The position numbers and the translations under genes were made by a program. The notes beneath the pieces were generated by a model. The model had not been told where the DNA came from, made no database searches, and saw only the letters and a program-made list of their open reading frames with translations. A stretch of 6,882 nucleotides of DNA from Kiritimatiellales bacterium (GTDB taxonomy: Bacteria > Verrucomicrobiota > Kiritimatiellia > Kiritimatiellales > Pontiellaceae): contig DAOVNC010000193.1 in assembly GCA_030630445.1 (NCBI GenBank), positions 1 to 6,882 of the forward strand, written 5' to 3'. Positions 4,583 through 6,882 of the stretch are shown here, piece after piece. Within the stretch, counting starts at the first letter, position 1. Every line of letters begins with the position of its first letter.

Positions 4583-6882
4583 TCACTTCGCCTTATAAAC
4601 CCGAATTTCCGCCGCGCTGGCCCACCCTCCATGGCCTGCCGTGGCTTCAAGGCGGATGAATCTAGTCTTAACGGATTTGAATGCAACGGTCTTCTCCGCA
4701 GGGTCATTCTCCCATTCACCGAATGCAATCCGGTCAAATACCTTGCCATCGTCGCTGGCATAGAGATTGTAGGCCGTGATGATGCCATTGGGGCCCGTCG
4801 GTCGCGGCAGATAGGTTAGCTTATCGAGACGGTAGGCGCTCTCGAATTCCAGCGGGATCGACTGGGGAAGTTTATCACTCAGATCATGCTTCGTGTGCCA
4901 AATGCTTTCGGGCACGCCATCAACCACATTCATCGCCCCCCCTCCGCCTTGGGATGATGTCGTCGTGACGGACCGGATCATATAGCCGGGAACCGAGCCA
5001 TCCGCCGGGGCCGGAGCTGAGGGCGGCAAGCGTTTCGGCTTGGGACCGCCGACCGTGAAATCATCGAGTACAAGAATGCCGCGCCCCTTTTTTTTCTCGA
5101 TCGCAATGTAGCAGCCATAGTCGTCGCCCGTCGTGAAGGAGGCGCGGAAGGTTCCGCGCTCCGTGGCGGAAAGGGGCCGGGACAACACGTCGACAACGAT
5201 GTTTTTCGACCGCACAACGATGCTGTAGACTTCGTTGCTATTCGACTTGTATTCGAAGGCCACCGTGTAGCGCGTATTGGGATCCAACCGGAGCGTTGCG
5301 GGCACGGTGCGGATCACTTCCCCAACAATGCCTTCGTCGAAAATCTTAAGCGACCAGCGGCCATTGAGCGTGTCATCGGTGAATCCTTCATGGAGTTCCG
5401 ACAGGTGTACCCTGCCGGAGCCATACGCCGCATACACGAAAGGCCCCCAGCCTTGGTCGCAGGTTTCAAAGTCGTCGAAGAGCAGGTGCTTGCCCTGGGG
5501 CGGATGGATGGCCTCCGTGACTCGCACATCATCAAAATATACAAGCGAATCCGGCGTTCCGCCCGTAGCCAGCAGCTCGATGGTTGCCGTCTCCTCGGTT
5601 GGGGTAAAGTAGAGCTTGATTCGCTGGAAATACGTGCCCCGGTATTTATGATTTTCATCGGTACAAAGAACATCGGTATCGGAAATCGCGGTTTCGGCTT
5701 TGGAGCCGTCGGGACCGGTAATGCGCAGTCCCGCAACCCTGCCGCCATGCGAACGAACCCAGACGGATGCCGCGTAGCTTTTCCCGGGAACGAGACCGGT
5801 CATTTCCTGGGAAAGCCGCGCGTCCGCTCCGTTGTTGCCTCTCACCTTGAGCACGGTATTCCCGAACGCGTCGTTCTCTGCAACAATATGGCTATCGCTG
5901 GAATGGGTTGAGGATTTCGACCAGTATTCAAATCCATGGCTGTCGAAGCCCATATCCTTGACCGGACTACCGGCCGACCACTCGACCTTCCGGTTCGGTA
6001 CGGCCTTTTTGTAGACGACATACGGCGTTTTTTCTTCGGCGATAATCGTAACCTTGCCGCCCACAACCTTGAGATCAGCGACCGGAACCCTGCCGATATC
6101 CGTAAGCTGGTATAGCTTCACCGTCGCGAGACCCTTCCAGCTCACCGGAAGCTGCCATGTGGTTGTGCCGCCCTCATCGTTCCAGTGGTATATCTTGGTC
6201 TCTTTGATCGGATCCCATGGGATGAACATATTGTTGCCCTGCGCAATCCGCCGACCGTCCTTATAGAGGTTGAACACGCCGTCTTCATTCTTGGAGGTGA
6301 TATCGGCGCCCGCAAAATCGACCTGCGAATCCGTCCACGTCTTGATCGGGAAATTCATCATGTAGCGATTCGGCAAAACGTTGGTGTAGAACTCCCTCAA
6401 GGTCTCGTGAATATCCTTCGTATTCTTCCAGCCAGAGTGGCCTGTCGTATTGCGCGAGGAACCGCCCTTGAGGAGCAAGTCGTTGCTCCAGACATCCCGC
6501 TCCTGGTTGTAGATATACCGCGCAATGCGGCTGGGACCCCACGACTGGTGCGTCCAGATGGCGGCATTGTCCAGATTCTGGGCGAACTCGGTCCAGATAT
6601 ACAGATCGAGCTCGTGCAGTTTGGTGGAAAGTTTCCAGGCCTCCCACTCCTTGCCGCCGTAGGTATCCACATAGGTGAATGCCAGACCGGGAACCTCGCG
6701 CTTCATCTCCTCGAGCCGCGCGTAGAGGTTGCCGGAGATGGTATCCGCGAATCGGTCGATGTGGTAGGATTGGTCTAGCCATGCCCACGCTTTATGCCGG
6801 GGCTGCGAGAGCAACTCTTCCGAGAAATAGCGAGCCTCCGGATAAGCCTCGGTATGGTTGATGTGGAATCCGATATCCGTAT
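4583..6882 (-). CDS. GH101-family glycoside hydrolase (endo-alpha-N-acetylgalactosaminidase-like), 5' end cut by window edge
   Basis: GH101 enzymes are retaining hydrolases that release Gal-beta-1,3-GalNAc from Ser/Thr of mucin-type O-glycoproteins. The 765 visible residues start inside the catalytic barrel; numbering is from the first visible codon. HINHTEAYPEA (6-16) and WAWLDQSYHID (32-42) match family signatures. Asp72 in FTYVDTYGG is the likely nucleophile and Glu98 in IWTEFA the likely acid/base. Trp32 and Trp34 lie 40 and 38 residues before Asp72, as I recall for the two lid tryptophans of the Streptococcus pneumoniae enzyme. The barrel ends near 195. Residues 196-294 form the family's beta domain (FIPWD, KIYHWN, GGTTTWQLP, KLYQLTD). 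Next come two jellyroll, carbohydrate-binding-like modules (about 295-465 and 466-610), then a C-terminal F5/8-type (CBM32-like) domain at about 630-765. The frame is open to the window end, so the true start and any signal peptide lie beyond 6882; the TTG at 6814 is internal. The stop is TGA at 4583-4585. Family confident, exact substrate inferred. Confidence 0.87.
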   Translation of the reverse strand, partial: TDIGFHINHTEAYPEARYFSEELLSQPRHKAWAWLDQSYHIDRFADTISGNLYARLEEMKREVPGLAFTYVDTYGGKEWEAWKLSTKLHELDLYIWTEFAQNLDNAAIWTHQSWGPSRIARYIYNQERDVWSNDLLLKGGSSRNTTGHSGWKNTKDIHETLREFYTNVLPNRYMMNFPIKTWTDSQVDFAGADITSKNEDGVFNLYKDGRRIAQGNNMFIPWDPIKETKIYHWNDEGGTTTWQLPVSWKGLATVKLYQLTDIGRVPVADLKVVGGKVTIIAEEKTPYVVYKKAVPNRKVEWSAGSPVKDMGFDSHGFEYWSKSSTHSSDSHIVAENDAFGNTVLKVRGNNGADARLSQEMTGLVPGKSYAASVWVRSHGGRVAGLRITGPDGSKAETAISDTDVLCTDENHKYRGTYFQRIKLYFTPTEETATIELLATGGTPDSLVYFDDVRVTEAIHPPQGKHLLFDDFETCDQGWGPFVYAAYGSGRVHLSELHEGFTDDTLNGRWSLKIFDEGIVGEVIRTVPATLRLDPNTRYTVAFEYKSNSNEVYSIVVRSKNIVVDVLSRPLSATERGTFRASFTTGDDYGCYIAIEKKKGRGILVLDDFTVGGPKPKRLPPSAPAPADGSVPGYMIRSVTTTSSQGGGGAMNVVDGVPESIWHTKHDLSDKLPQSIPLEFESAYRLDKLTYLPRPTGPNGIITAYNLYASDDGKVFDRIAFGEWENDPAEKTVAFKSVKTRFIRLEATAGHGGWASAAEIRVYKAK

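Noticed and set aside
6812..6814. TTG as the start of the GH101 gene
   Set aside because: The frame stays open for 22 more codons to the window end, and those codons encode the conserved HINHTEAYPEA segment of the barrel, so the start lies outside the window.

Overview
The window carries three protein genes, all on the minus strand and all reading toward position 1. Two run off an edge. Read 5'->3' on the minus strand the order is: (1) the C-terminal 765 residues of a multidomain glycoside hydrolase that I assign to family GH101 (endo-alpha-N-acetylgalactosaminidase), 6882-4583; (2) a complete 849-residue secreted right-handed beta-helix protein with a fibronectin-III-like domain and a C-terminal cadherin/Ig-like domain, 4532-1983; (3) a 375-bp non-coding interval, 1982-1608, rich in inverted repeats; (4) a DEAD-box RNA helicase most like RhlB, 1607-1, which lacks only its last residues.

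The organism is probably a Gram-negative carbohydrate-degrading bacterium of the PVC group (Verrucomicrobiota/Kiritimatiellota-like). The DNA is GC-rich. A large exported beta-helix protein carrying a 'DG...W.PG.DA..H.I.FGT' fibronectin-like module and an 'SGTP' Ig/cadherin-like module, next to a large glycoside hydrolase, is a style I associate with that group. This is inference, and no marker gene in the window settles it.

The first two genes are co-directional with a 50-bp gap and no visible terminator between them, so they probably form one transcription unit for breakdown of an extracellular O-glycoprotein or a related polysaccharide. GH101 enzymes release Gal-beta-1,3-GalNAc (core 1) from Ser/Thr of mucin-type glycoproteins. 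The beta-helix protein would act on, or bind, another part of the same substrate. The helicase is an RNA-metabolism gene that is unlikely to share this job and appears to have its own leader.

The most unusual signal is at the helicase start. The Shine-Dalgarno sequence lies inside the 3' arm of a 10-bp stem-loop. The frame upstream of the TTG start is closed by a TAA only one codon before it, and that TAA ends a 45-codon open frame passing through the hairpin. The rest of the interval holds further dyads. Together they suggest a structured leader, which could let an RNA helicase sense or control its own translation, or else an inserted intergenic palindromic element.
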